32,233 nucleotides of DNA from an uncultured Oscillospiraceae bacterium (GTDB lineage: Bacteria > Bacillota > Clostridia > Oscillospirales > Ruminococcaceae), in contig CAKSHG010000006.1 of NCBI GenBank assembly GCA_934456315.1, forward strand, positions 1 to 32,233, given 5' to 3'. This document shows positions 16,276 to 24,344 of this stretch, piece by piece. Under the pieces are notes generated by a model. The model did no database searches and was not told where the DNA came from. It was given only the letters and a program-made list of their open reading frames with translations. Position numbers and translations under genes: made by a program. Numbering within the stretch: the stretch's first letter is position 1; each line of letters starts with the position of its first letter.

Positions 16276-18702
16276 TCAGCCCTTTGCGATAATCGGCTCG
16301 ATCTTAATGGTTATGCTTCCCCATTCAGGGTCAACGTTCAGGAATTTCATCGCTACATAGTGATTCGATCCCTTGGCAGAGCCCTGGTAGATCTTGTCAC
16401 CGTTGGTGTAGGAAATGCTGTCAAAGAAGTTCTCAAGATACAGCTTCTTTGAGAATTCCTTTCCGTCCTGGCGCTGAATGGTGACAGCCAGCATGTCGCA
16501 CGCCTTTGCGTCCTCGTCAGAGATGTAGAATACAGCCAGCATGTTGCGTGTGCCATCGCTGTTGATGGTTGTTGCAACAGAGTCGATCTTTGTGGAAGTC
16601 TTGGGGATAGAGGTGTACTTATTATCGTCGGGAACGATGTCGGGCTCCTTCGCCTTGACTGTTACGGTGCACTCTGCGGAGTACTCGCCTGCGGTCGCGG
16701 TTATAGTCGCAGTACCAGCAGCCTTTGCAGTGACGTTGCCGTCCTTGTCAACAGCTGCAACGGATTCGGCAGAGGACTTCCATGTAACGCTGTCGGTGGA
16801 ATCCGCAGGAGTTACTGTAGCAGTGAGCTTGATCTTATCGCCGGCGGTCAGGGTCTTTTCCTTTGCGTCAAGATTGATCTTAGTTGCGGGAATAGCCACA
16901 TCGGTGACTGTTACCTGGCACTCTGCGGTCTTTGTAACTACATGGTCTACTGCCTGGCCAACAATAGCGTTGGCAGTAGCAGTTACCTTGATAGTAGCTG
17001 TGCCTGCCTTGACCGGCGTTACGTTTCCGTCGCTGTCAACTGTTGCAACGGTCGGGTCAGTGGATTCGTAGATGATCTTAAGATCATCAAGCAGCGCATT
17101 ATCAGGCGTTGTTACAGCGGTGAGTGCTTCGCCCTTTCCACCCGCAATAAGGTTTAGGGAGGTCTTGTTAAGCGCCATGCTGCTCATGTGATAGTATATG
17201 TAGCCGCCTTTGAAAGTCGGATTGGTAAGCTCGTAATTATCAGCTGCATCGCCAATAAGCTTCACTGTAAGGTCGTAGGACTTCTTGTCAGCAGCCACCT
17301 GTGCGGAAGCGGTATAGTCCTTTCCGTTTACAAGGGAAACGTATGGAGATGAAGCAGGAATAATGTTAAAGGAATCGGCTTCAGCCTTGAGAAGCGTATC
17401 AAGGTCTTTAGTGCCGTCTACTGGAACATTGTTCCAACCGCCATTATAGGTGAACGTTTTCTTGGCAACGTTGAATGTAACGGAATCAGACTTTCCGCCA
17501 GCTTTAGCAGTGATGACTACTTTTCCGGCTTTCTTAAAGCTGATCTTGCCGTCCGTGCTGACTTCTGCAACATCAGGATCGTCGGAGCTCCACTCTACCT
17601 TGTCAGCGCCGTCCGCGTCTGCGGGGGTCACGTCAGCCTTCAGAGTGATCTCGTCGCCGAAGGTCACCTCTGTGTTTACTGCGGAGCCGTCAGCAGCAGT
17701 GATCTTTACGTTGTCAACAGAGGCTGCAGCGGGATTGAGAACAATCTGTGTATTATCATCAAGAGCAGAAATTTCGTTCTTAGTCTGTTCGTCAAGGTCG
17801 GCCATGTTAACATAAATCTGATAACCGAGATCATTTATCTCGTTCGTTGAATCGCCGCTTATTGCATCGGTATACCAGGAAACTGATTTTCCAGAAGTAG
17901 AGAGTGCGGTATCACTTTCACTCTGCCAATCCCATTGTTTACTCATATAAATAAGCTGAACGTGGAAGCAGTTAGCAGGTAATCCAAAACTATCCGATAT
18001 ATATTTTATTCCTCTGAACGTTACGTTCTTGTATTTTCCCTGAAGGTCGCCAAGAGTTGTTATTCCATCAAGGTTAAACTGAACATTAGCACTTACTGCC
18101 GTACTACCATCTTTTTCGGTTTTCTTAGTAAGAACAATAGGACTTCCGTCATATTCGATTACTGCGTCTGTTCTAACATCACTGGCGTCTTTAGTTACGC
18201 CAACGACTTTTACAGCAGTAGCGTCCCAGCCGCCGACCTTGACAGTATTCAGAGTATAAGATTCTGACCAGGTGCTGTCTGAAGTTATAGAATCAAGAAT
18301 CGTCGAAACGTTTACAGAGCCGGTAATTTCCTGTGTGTCGCCACCAACCTGTATTTTAGCAGGAGAATCAGGCTGATACCATCCATCTTTCTTTGAATCC
18401 GTAGGAGTGGAAATCCCATCAATGGAGCCTCCTACGAATATTACAGCCCCCCACGGGCAATATGTTTCACCATTTTTGTGACTAGAAGAATGATTGCAAC
18501 TTGCAGCCTTTTGGGGCTGATATGTCACTTTAAGCGATTCATATTTGGATAGTTCCTCAACAGTGATTCCAGTATCGCTAAGGAAATAGGCTGTAATGTC
18601 TACTTCCTGTGCTGCTGCGCTAGCAGTAACCTGGCAAACGATAGACGAGCTAACAGCCATAACGCCGGCCATTGAAGCCGCCATCAAACGTCTGAATTTC
18701 AT
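16276..18702 (-). CDS. Large secreted protein with three bacterial Ig-like (Big_2) domains
   Basis: An 808-residue exported protein. A signal peptide with a basic MKFRR start and hydrophobic core ends near TASAAAQ (about residue 30). Residues 35-320 form an unrecognised domain with a Cys/His-rich patch (SCNHSSSHKNGETYCPWG). Then come three Big_2-type repeats (about 325-415, 505-600, 601-682), each ending in the usual VATVDSDGNVTPVKAGTATI pattern, and a C-terminal domain of about 115 residues. I see no LPxTG, SLH or dockerin ending. The start is placed at 18702 because GGGAGG sits 6 bases before it; an upstream ATG at 18720 lacks this. It heads the peptide-kinase operon and has a near-consensus promoter. 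Cell-surface or adhesion roles are typical for Big_2; its link to the peptide is unknown. Confidence 0.85.
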   Translation of the reverse strand: MKFRRLMAASMAGVMAVSSSIVCQVTASAAAQEVDITAYFLSDTGITVEELSKYESLKVTYQPQKAASCNHSSSHKNGETYCPWGAVIFVGGSIDGISTPTDSKKDGWYQPDSPAKIQVGGDTQEITGSVNVSTILDSITSDSTWSESYTLNTVKVGGWDATAVKVVGVTKDASDVRTDAVIEYDGSPIVLTKKTEKDGSTAVSANVQFNLDGITTLGDLQGKYKNVTFRGIKYISDSFGLPANCFHVQLIYMSKQWDWQSESDTALSTSGKSVSWYTDAISGDSTNEINDLGYQIYVNMADLDEQTKNEISALDDNTQIVLNPAAASVDNVKITAADGSAVNTEVTFGDEITLKADVTPADADGADKVEWSSDDPDVAEVSTDGKISFKKAGKVVITAKAGGKSDSVTFNVAKKTFTYNGGWNNVPVDGTKDLDTLLKAEADSFNIIPASSPYVSLVNGKDYTASAQVAADKKSYDLTVKLIGDAADNYELTNPTFKGGYIYYHMSSMALNKTSLNLIAGGKGEALTAVTTPDNALLDDLKIIYESTDPTVATVDSDGNVTPVKAGTATIKVTATANAIVGQAVDHVVTKTAECQVTVTDVAIPATKINLDAKEKTLTAGDKIKLTATVTPADSTDSVTWKSSAESVAAVDKDGNVTAKAAGTATITATAGEYSAECTVTVKAKEPDIVPDDNKYTSIPKTSTKIDSVATTINSDGTRNMLAVFYISDEDAKACDMLAVTIQRQDGKEFSKKLYLENFFDSISYTNGDKIYQGSAKGSNHYVAMKFLNVDPEWGSITIKIEPIIAKG

Positions 18703-18756
18703 AAAAACCTCCCTAAACATTCATTTTCCTGTCCGGAAAATAATACTTTACTATAT

Positions 18757-18785
18757 ATTATAAAACACCTTGTACCAAAAGTCAA
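18757..18785 (-). promoter_or_regulatory. Promoter for the Big_2-peptide-kinase operon
   Basis: On the minus strand TTGACT (18785-18780) and a perfect TATAAT (18762-18757) are separated by exactly 17 bases, followed by a leader of about 45 bases to the ATG at 18702. Confidence 0.85.
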
Positions 18786-18786
18786 C

Positions 18787-18803
18787 ATGTAATTGAGTTA
18801 CAT
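18787..18803. promoter_or_regulatory. Candidate operator palindrome between divergent promoters
   Basis: ATGTAA-TTGAG-TTACAT is a perfect 6+6 inverted repeat with a 5-base centre. It abuts the -35 box of the minus-strand promoter and lies about 80 bases upstream of the plus-strand -35. Position and symmetry suit a dimeric regulator binding, but no regulator gene is present in the locus. Confidence 0.4.
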
Positions 18804-18881
18804 CAAAAAATCGGCGATTAGTCGATAATAATGCATCAAAAATTGTTCATTTTACCCATACCACGGTGTAACTTCACTGTA

Positions 18882-18910
18882 TTGACTTTTCATACCAGAT
18901 AATATATAAT
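18882..18910 (+). promoter_or_regulatory. Promoter for the PqqD-peptidase-exporter-nucleotidyltransferase operon
   Basis: TTGACT (18882-18887) and TATAAT (18905-18910) are separated by 17 bases, and the ATG at 18943 follows at a normal distance. The -35 region TTGACTTTT is identical to that of the divergent promoter. Confidence 0.85.
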
Positions 18911-18942
18911 TAAATCAGTGCTTGAAGAAAAGAGGTAACCAT

Positions 18943-19206
18943 ATGAAAATAAAGGACGGTTTCATGCTGCGGAAAGTCGGCGGACAGTACGTTGTGGTCG
19001 CGCTTGGCGAGGCAAGCCGCAGCTTTAACGGAATAATCCGGCTCAACGACACCGGAAAGTTCCTGTGGGAGCAGCTTTCGGCGGATTCCACCGAGGAGCA
19101 GCTCTGCGCGGCTCTGCTGGCTGAATACGACGTCACTGAACAGCAGGCGCAGGCGGACGTTTCAGATTTCACAGAAACGCTGAAAAAGGCGGCGCTCCTT
19201 GTCTGA
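18943..19206 (+). CDS. PqqD-family peptide-recognition protein (RRE-like)
   Basis: An 87-residue protein of the PqqD type: a short winged-helix domain with the characteristic opening FMLRKVGGQYVVVALG, the strand-turn SFNGIIRLNDTGKFLWEQL and a helical C-terminus. In RiPP pathways such proteins (PqqD, lasso B1, sactipeptide RREs) bind the leader of the precursor and hand it to enzymes. I place the start at the ATG at 18943 with AGAGG upstream; a TTG at 18922 is possible but lies before the RBS. It is the first gene of a four-gene operon whose members overlap at each junction. The likely ligand is the YxxP leader of the peptide encoded at 16091-16258; this pairing is inferred from co-location. 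Confidence 0.85.
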   Translation: MKIKDGFMLRKVGGQYVVVALGEASRSFNGIIRLNDTGKFLWEQLSADSTEEQLCAALLAEYDVTEQQAQADVSDFTETLKKAALLV

Positions 19207-19639
19207 CGAGCTTTTCAGCCTGGCGGACTACGCGGATACGATACGCGAGGTGCTTGACAGCGGTGGGGAATTCACGCTCTTCCCAAGGGGCACGAGCATG
19301 CTCCCGCTGATAGTGCAGGGCCGCGACAGCGTGACCCTGGAAAAGCGCAGCGTACTTCCCGGGGATATCGCGTTCTATCAGCGAAACGACGGTTCGTTCG
19401 TGCTGCACCGCGTCATCGCGTTTTCCGGCGGCAGCTTCACAATGTGCGGCGACAACCAGCTCACCCCGGAACCCGGGATAGCTCCCGCGCAGGTCATCGC
19501 CGCCGTAAAATACCTCACCCGCCGCGGAAAGCGCCTGGACAGCCGCAGCCCCGGCTACAGGCTGTACCGCTTCCTGTGGAGAAGCTTCTTCATACGCAGG
19601 GTATATTTCAGGCTTCGGAGGTTGTTCCATGGGGCGTAA
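19199..19639 (+). CDS. S24/S26-family peptidase, Ser/His signal-peptidase type, no membrane anchor
   Basis: A 146-residue peptidase-like protein. It has the nucleophile motif GTSMLP (Ser33), the VLHRV motif with His70 where bacterial LepB has Lys, and the acidic CGDN motif (Asp84). The Ser/His dyad is that of archaeal/SipW-type signal peptidases. Unlike those, I see no clear transmembrane helix; only a basic aromatic C-terminal tail could touch the membrane. In RiPP loci small S26 proteins are suspected leader proteases. TTG at 19199 is the best start: it overlaps the pqqD-like stop by 8 bases and no early ATG exists. It could also cleave exported substrates such as the Big_2 protein. Confidence 0.75.
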   Translation: MSDELFSLADYADTIREVLDSGGEFTLFPRGTSMLPLIVQGRDSVTLEKRSVLPGDIAFYQRNDGSFVLHRVIAFSGGSFTMCGDNQLTPEPGIAPAQVIAAVKYLTRRGKRLDSRSPGYRLYRFLWRSFFIRRVYFRLRRLFHGA

Positions 19640-21287
19640 GAAAACAGACCGTCTGGCGTTACGGTGGGCGCTTGACCACACCCGTGGGAAGCGTGCGGCT
19701 CTCGCGGCGGTTATCGTCGGGAATGCAGTATTCGCCGCTTCGGGAGCCGTGTTTGCACTGTTCTGCCGTGGAGCCGTCGACAGCGCCGTTTCCGGCGACC
19801 GCAGCGGTATCCTCCGCTATGCCCTTCTGCTTGCGGGAACAGTGCTGCTCCAGCTGGTCCTTCGGCTTGTGTGCAACTGGCTCTCTGAAAAGGTGCGCGC
19901 AGAAATGGAGATGGATATCCGCCAGGAGCTTTTCGGCTGCGTTATCTCCGCCGAAACTGACGGTATCTCGAAATATCACAGCGCCGAGCTGCTCAACCGC
20001 ATGTTTTCCGACGTCAGGATATGCTCCGACGCGGCTGCTGACATCATTCCCTCTGCGGTGAACCTGGTGACGCAGCTTCTGTGCGCCGGAGTGCTTATGA
20101 CCATTCTTCAGCCGTGGTTCGCTGCGGTGTTTGCGGCGGCGGGACTGCTTATGTTCGCCGCGCTGAACCTGTTCCGCAGCCGGCTGAAAGGTCTGCATAA
20201 GCAGGTTCAGGAAAAGGAGGGCAAAGTCCGGGCGCTGATACAGGAAACCATCTCAAACCTCATGGTCGTGCGGAGTTTCGGCGCCCAGCAGAAGCTCCTC
20301 GCGAAAAACGACGAAAATCAGCGGCAGCACTACCGCCTCCGAATGAAGCGCCGCGCCCTCGGGATAACCGCCGGAGCAGGATTCGGACTGATATTCCAGG
20401 CAGGATATGTCCTTGCGTTGGTATGGGGGAGCTTCGGAATATTCTCCGGCTCGATGAGCTACGGTACGCTCACAGCGGTGCTGCAGCTCGTAAATCAGAT
20501 ACAGTCGCCGTTTGCGGGGCTGTCCTCGCTTATCCCGCAGTACTACTCCGCTGCGGCTTCGGCAGAGCGCCTGATGGAACTCCGCCAGCTCCCGCAGGAA
20601 GCGCCCCCGGCGGCTCCGCTGCGCTGCGAAAAATTCACCGCGCTTGAGCTCCACGGAGTGAGATTCTCCTACGGCGGCGCAGACGTCCTGTCAAACGTCG
20701 AAATGACTGTCAGGAAAGGCGACATCGCCGCACTCACCGGGATATCCGGCGGCGGAAAATCCACTCTGTTCCGACTGATACTCGGAGCATACAAACCGCA
20801 GTCCGGGACCGTGATTATCCGGGCAGGCGCGGAGGAACGCTCCCCGGGCTGCGATTCCCGCGGGCTGTTCGCGTATGTTCCCCAGGGGAACTGCCTGTTC
20901 TCCGGAACGCTCCGCGAGAACATCGCATTCGCGACCCTCGCGGACAACGAAACGGTAATGAACGCCGCCCGCACTGCCTGCGCCGAGGAATTCATACGGC
21001 AGCTCCCGGACGGACTGGACACGCTCATCGGCGAAAACGGCGCAGGGCTTTCCGAGGGTCAGGCGCAGCGCATTGCGGTCGCAAGGGCGGTTTGCAGCGG
21101 GGCCGACTTCCTGCTGCTGGACGAAGCGACCTCCGCGCTGGACGCCGAAACGGAGTCCCGGCTTCTCAAAAATATATCCGCGCTCGACGGAAAAACCGTG
21201 CTGATAGTGACTCACCGCCCCGCAGCGCTGGAAATATGCTCCCGTAAATTTACACTCAAGGACGGTGTGGTAGATGAATGGATCTGA
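19629..21287 (+). CDS. ABC transporter, fused permease and ATPase (peptide exporter type)
   Basis: A 552-residue half-transporter that should work as a homodimer in the membrane. The N-terminal 310 residues have about six hydrophobic segments, including VIVGNAVFAASGAVFALF and the pairs around 130-165 and 240-275. The ATPase domain has Walker A GISGGGKST (about 371-378), a QGNCLFSGTLRENI Q-loop, the signature LSEGQ (474-478), Walker B DFLLLDEATSALD and the switch His in VTHRP. There is no C39 peptidase domain, so leader removal must come from another protein, fitting the adjacent S26 peptidase. The start overlaps the peptidase gene by 11 bases with GGAGG upstream. The expected cargo is the mature peptide; this is inferred. 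Confidence 0.88.
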   Translation: MGRKKTDRLALRWALDHTRGKRAALAAVIVGNAVFAASGAVFALFCRGAVDSAVSGDRSGILRYALLLAGTVLLQLVLRLVCNWLSEKVRAEMEMDIRQELFGCVISAETDGISKYHSAELLNRMFSDVRICSDAAADIIPSAVNLVTQLLCAGVLMTILQPWFAAVFAAAGLLMFAALNLFRSRLKGLHKQVQEKEGKVRALIQETISNLMVVRSFGAQQKLLAKNDENQRQHYRLRMKRRALGITAGAGFGLIFQAGYVLALVWGSFGIFSGSMSYGTLTAVLQLVNQIQSPFAGLSSLIPQYYSAAASAERLMELRQLPQEAPPAAPLRCEKFTALELHGVRFSYGGADVLSNVEMTVRKGDIAALTGISGGGKSTLFRLILGAYKPQSGTVIIRAGAEERSPGCDSRGLFAYVPQGNCLFSGTLRENIAFATLADNETVMNAARTACAEEFIRQLPDGLDTLIGENGAGLSEGQAQRIAVARAVCSGADFLLLDEATSALDAETESRLLKNISALDGKTVLIVTHRPAALEICSRKFTLKDGVVDEWI

Positions 21288-22362
21288 ATATGCCGCGTAC
21301 CTGATACTACTGCTGCGCTCGCTGCTCGGGGGAACGGAACCTCCCGCGCTGCCGGAGGGCTGCTCCACTGAAGAACTGATGCAGCTCGCAGAGCGCCACA
21401 GCGTCGCCGGCATGGCGTACTATGCAATGGAAAAACTCCCGCCCATCGAGCTTGAAACCTCCGTCAAGTGGCGTCAGATACGCGACAAGGCTCTTGTCAA
21501 GGACCTCACGCAGCAGATGGACCTTGAGGTCATCGGCAGGGCGTTCAGCGATGCCGGAATACGGTTCCTGCCGCTGAAGGGCAGCATAATCAAGAATCTG
21601 TATCCCCAGAGCGATATGCGTTCTATGTCCGATATTGACATTCTGATTGACGAAATAAACGCAGAAAAGACCCGGGACATCATGTCCGAGCTCGGGTATT
21701 CCTGCGAGGACTTCGGGCGCGGTATCCATGACGTCTACTACAAGCCGCCGGTCATGAACGTTGAAATTCACCGTGCGCTTTTCGGCGACGACGGCAGGGA
21801 ATTCCAGACGATATTCTCCGACCCGTGGAGTCTGTGCACCTCTGAAGGAATGCGGTGCAGCTTCACACCGGACGCGTTCTTTGCGTACGTCCTCGCGCAC
21901 GCCGTAAAGCACCTGGAGGAGGGCGGCACCGGGATACGCACGATAATGGACCTGTGGGTCTGCCTGCACTCGGAAACAGGCATAAGCCTGAAGCGCTCGC
22001 TTGACATTCTGAAGCCCTCCGGGAAACGCGATACAGCCGCCCTGATGGTAATGCTGTCTGAAGTGTGGTTCGGCGACGGCGTTCACAGCGAAGCCACTGC
22101 GCAGCTTGAAAGCTACATTCTCGGCAGCGGCACCTATGGTACGGTTGAGAACTCCGCCGCAAATCACATTAAGCGCGCCGGAAAGTTCGGATACCTCATG
22201 CGGCTGATATTCCCGACATTCGCACACATGAGGGAACACTACCCCGTGCTGAAAAAAGCTCCCGTGCTGCTTCCGGGGTGCTGGCTGCTGCGGCTGGTTA
22301 CCAAACCGTTTATAAACCGCCGCCAGAACTCGGAAAAGCTGAAGACGCTTATAAAGAAGTGA
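21274..22362 (+). CDS. Nucleotidyltransferase-family protein (NTP_transf_5 type)
   Basis: A 362-residue cytoplasmic protein. The core motif is LPLKGSIIKNLYP followed by RSMSDIDILI, with Asp120 and Asp122 as the likely metal ligands of a polymerase-beta-like nucleotidyltransferase fold; VMNVEIHRALF supplies the third acidic position. Proteins of this family occur as accessory genes in lasso peptide clusters together with the HPr-kinase-like protein and the ABC exporter. The reaction is unproven; transfer of a nucleotide to the phosphorylated peptide has been discussed for that group. The ATG overlaps the exporter gene by 14 bases. It ends the operon, 44 bases from a convergent recombinase gene. 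Confidence 0.82.
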   Translation: MNGSEYAAYLILLLRSLLGGTEPPALPEGCSTEELMQLAERHSVAGMAYYAMEKLPPIELETSVKWRQIRDKALVKDLTQQMDLEVIGRAFSDAGIRFLPLKGSIIKNLYPQSDMRSMSDIDILIDEINAEKTRDIMSELGYSCEDFGRGIHDVYYKPPVMNVEIHRALFGDDGREFQTIFSDPWSLCTSEGMRCSFTPDAFFAYVLAHAVKHLEEGGTGIRTIMDLWVCLHSETGISLKRSLDILKPSGKRDTAALMVMLSEVWFGDGVHSEATAQLESYILGSGTYGTVENSAANHIKRAGKFGYLMRLIFPTFAHMREHYPVLKKAPVLLPGCWLLRLVTKPFINRRQNSEKLKTLIKK

Positions 22363-22378
22363 TGCCCGGCACTCGCCG

Positions 22379-22394
22379 CCGGAAGCTTTTCCGG
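22379..22394. terminator. Short palindrome between convergent genes
   Basis: CCGGAAGCTTTTCCGG forms a small hairpin in the 44 bases between the nucleotidyltransferase and recombinase stop codons. There is no T-tract on either side, so bidirectional termination is only a guess from its position. Confidence 0.35.
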
Positions 22395-22406
22395 TAAAGC
22401 GCCTCG

Positions 22407-23957
22407 TCACTCCGGCGGGAATTTCACCGCTATCTCCAGACGGAACACAGGACCCGCCGCTCCCCCGGAGCGGCGTTTTTCCTTGATGTAGGTCACGCGC
22501 TCGATCAATGATTTCAGCAGAGCGTTTTTCTGCTCCGGAGAAGCGCGCTGGTATATTTCCAGGACGGTCGCCGGCTGGCTAGGTTCAGACTCTGCCGGAC
22601 ATTCCCGGAGCCCGCGCAGCTGCTCCTGCGCACTTTCTGCCTTTTCTATCTTCTCCAGCTGGCTTGAAATACTGCTTAGCCGCTCGCGGAATTCGATGTC
22701 GGAATATATCCCCTGCTCGAACAGCGTATATACCCGCTCCCGCTGTTTCATCAGCCTGTCGGTCCCGGCGCGGAGTATCTCCGTGCAGCTAACGTCAGGG
22801 CATAATTCCAAAGCATGCGGAAACTCCGGCGTTACACTGCCCCCGAACCAACTGGAAAGCCCGCTTACGACCGCGCTCTCCACCAGCGGAAGTTCCGCTG
22901 AAACGTTCCCGCAGCCCGGAGTCAGACAAGCCAGCCGCGCTGTTCTCCTGTCGCAGACCCGCTGCATCAGCGCTCCGCATTTACCGCAGACGACCAGTCC
23001 GGCAAGCGGATTCCGGAGAGCTTTGCCGGAATTCACAGAGGTTCGTTTTCTCCCGGTCATGCATTCCTGCGCCTGTCGGAACACTTCCTCGCTGACAAGC
23101 GGGCTGTGAAGCCCCTGAACAAGTATATGTTCCCCGAAAACGGAGCGCTGCTTTGTTATCCTGCCGCCGGAACTGCTTTTCCTTTCCCGGCGGTAACGCC
23201 AGCGTATTTTCCCGCAGTACACGGGATTCTTCAGTATATCCGCGACCGAAGCCCTGCTCCACCTGCCGCCGGAACGCGGAGAAACTCCCAGCTCGTCCAG
23301 ACGTTCCGCTATCCTGGTGCAGCCCTCCCCGGAAACGCACATGGAATACATGAGCCTGACCGCTTCGCTTTCATGATTGGGAGCGAGCGTCCAGCCCCTG
23401 CCATTCTCCAGCCGCACTTTATCGTATCCGAAAGGCGGCGTGCTGCCTATAAAATGTCCCTCTTGCGCCGAAGCGATACGTCCCCGCAGCATTCTCCGCC
23501 GGATAGCCTTATATTCCTTACGCGCCATAAAAAGCCCGAAATCCGCGTAGTCCTCGTCGTCATCATCAGACATGTCATAGACGCGTCCCGGAGTGATTAT
23601 CAGCGTATCCGAAAGGCTGAAGGTCCTGATTATCCTGCCCTGATCTGCGCTGTCGCCTCTCGCAAGGCGGTCGATATCCATACAGAGTACGCCCGACCAG
23701 CGCCGGTTTTCCACATCAGAAAGCAATCTAAGCATTTCCGGACGCGCCTCGACGCTGTCGCCGGAGCGTATCTCCTGATAGACCTCACCTATGGCGTAGC
23801 CGCAGCGCCCGGCAAGCTCAAGCAGCTGACGGCGGTGCCGCGCGAGAGTTTCCCCCTGACCCAGCGCTTCTGCGTCCAGGTCAGCCCGGGATTTCCGCAG
23901 ATAGATGGCGTATTTTTCCGGTTTATTCCGCAATTTCTGATCATTCATTGTCGGCAT
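22407..23957 (-). CDS. Large serine recombinase A
   Basis: A 516-residue site-specific recombinase. The resolvase domain (1-160) begins YAIYLRKSRADLD, with the catalytic Ser23, and contains GVLCMDIDRLARGDSADQG. The recombinase domain (about 185-300) includes PFGYDKVRL and ILKNPVYCGKIRW. A zinc ribbon near 320-360 shows CGKC and CLTPGC, followed by a coiled-coil tail. All parts needed for integration or excision seem intact. The frame is open to 24029, but I chose ATG 23957 because the resulting length equals that of paralogue B and it overlaps the small upstream ORF; ATG 23948 is equally coupled. No other phage or conjugation genes are in view, so its element is unclear. Confidence 0.85.
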   Translation of the reverse strand: MPTMNDQKLRNKPEKYAIYLRKSRADLDAEALGQGETLARHRRQLLELAGRCGYAIGEVYQEIRSGDSVEARPEMLRLLSDVENRRWSGVLCMDIDRLARGDSADQGRIIRTFSLSDTLIITPGRVYDMSDDDDEDYADFGLFMARKEYKAIRRRMLRGRIASAQEGHFIGSTPPFGYDKVRLENGRGWTLAPNHESEAVRLMYSMCVSGEGCTRIAERLDELGVSPRSGGRWSRASVADILKNPVYCGKIRWRYRRERKSSSGGRITKQRSVFGEHILVQGLHSPLVSEEVFRQAQECMTGRKRTSVNSGKALRNPLAGLVVCGKCGALMQRVCDRRTARLACLTPGCGNVSAELPLVESAVVSGLSSWFGGSVTPEFPHALELCPDVSCTEILRAGTDRLMKQRERVYTLFEQGIYSDIEFRERLSSISSQLEKIEKAESAQEQLRGLRECPAESEPSQPATVLEIYQRASPEQKNALLKSLIERVTYIKEKRRSGGAAGPVFRLEIAVKFPPE

Positions 23958-24111
23958 ACTGACCTGAAGAACACAGCTCGCCGAGTATCCTCGACGCTGT
24001 CTGCATGAATTTGTTCCTGCGGAGTTCAAGCTCGGGGAATGCGCAATCTGCCCAGCTGTCGTCGGTTATTTCAATGTTCGCGCTGTCAGTTGTCGTCTTG
24101 AAAACTGTCAT
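23941..24111 (-). CDS. Small ORF coupled to recombinase A (56 aa)
   Basis: A short acidic protein that overlaps the start of recombinase A. It shares a pattern with the small ORF before recombinase B: Asp-Asp near the centre, then ExELxxRR (here PELELRRNKF), then TAxxIxxEL (TASRILGEL). The upstream sequences also match: GAGGTGATG, three bases, then ATG. I chose ATG 24111 for its 6-base spacing from GAGGTG. There is no Cys pattern, signal or DNA-binding motif I recognise. Being duplicated together with the recombinase argues that it is a real gene; a role in recombinase expression or directionality is speculation. Confidence 0.6.
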   Translation of the reverse strand: MTVFKTTTDSANIEITDDSWADCAFPELELRRNKFMQTASRILGELCSSGQYADNE

Positions 24112-24194
24112 GCTCATCACCTCATACAAGGTAATGACCGACTGATTGTCCATTATTACAGAACTATATTAAGTCATTCGGCGTGCCGGACTGG

Positions 24195-24218
24195 TGTATA
24201 CGTCCGGCGTCATTATAG
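24195..24218 (+). repeat. 24-bp direct repeat, copy B, beside MITE 1
   Basis: Perfect second copy of 832-855. Here the sequence also forms the right arm of an inverted repeat (GCCGGAC at 24185-24191 with GTCCGGC at 24202-24208), and its TATA end was used as the target of the MITE-like element that begins at 24218. Confidence 0.75.
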
Positions 24219-24339
24219 GTCACCTCTAAAAACCTCATGTGAGCGAAAATGGGCAGTGCGCACCACCTTCGTCGGCTTTCCTAGAAGCTGGCACACCCTG
24301 CCCATTTTTTGCTTTTCACGCCGGTTTTTAGAGGTTCCC
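24218..24339. mobile_element. MITE-like element 1, 122 bp
   Basis: Terminal inverted repeats GGTCACCTCTAAAAACC and GGTTTTTAGAGGTTCCC match over 15 of 17 bases, and subterminal ATGGGCAG/CTGCCCAT extends the symmetry, so the single strand would fold into one long hairpin. It is flanked by TATA on both sides (24214-24217 and 24340-24343), a 4-bp target duplication. It encodes nothing. Insertion lies 5 bases beyond the recombinase B stop codon, where the hairpin may also stop transcription. The transposase family is not identifiable here. Confidence 0.8.
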
Positions 24340-24344
24340 TATAG

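Noticed and set aside
15301..22362. A complete lasso peptide cluster
   Set aside because: The asparagine-synthetase-like cyclase and the B2 transglutaminase-like protease are absent, and the precursor tail lacks an obvious ring-forming Gly1 with Asp/Glu at position 7-9 after a Thr-x cleavage site.
21307..22410. A 367-codon minus-strand frame
   Set aside because: It mirrors the nucleotidyltransferase gene on the other strand and has no recognisable protein features.
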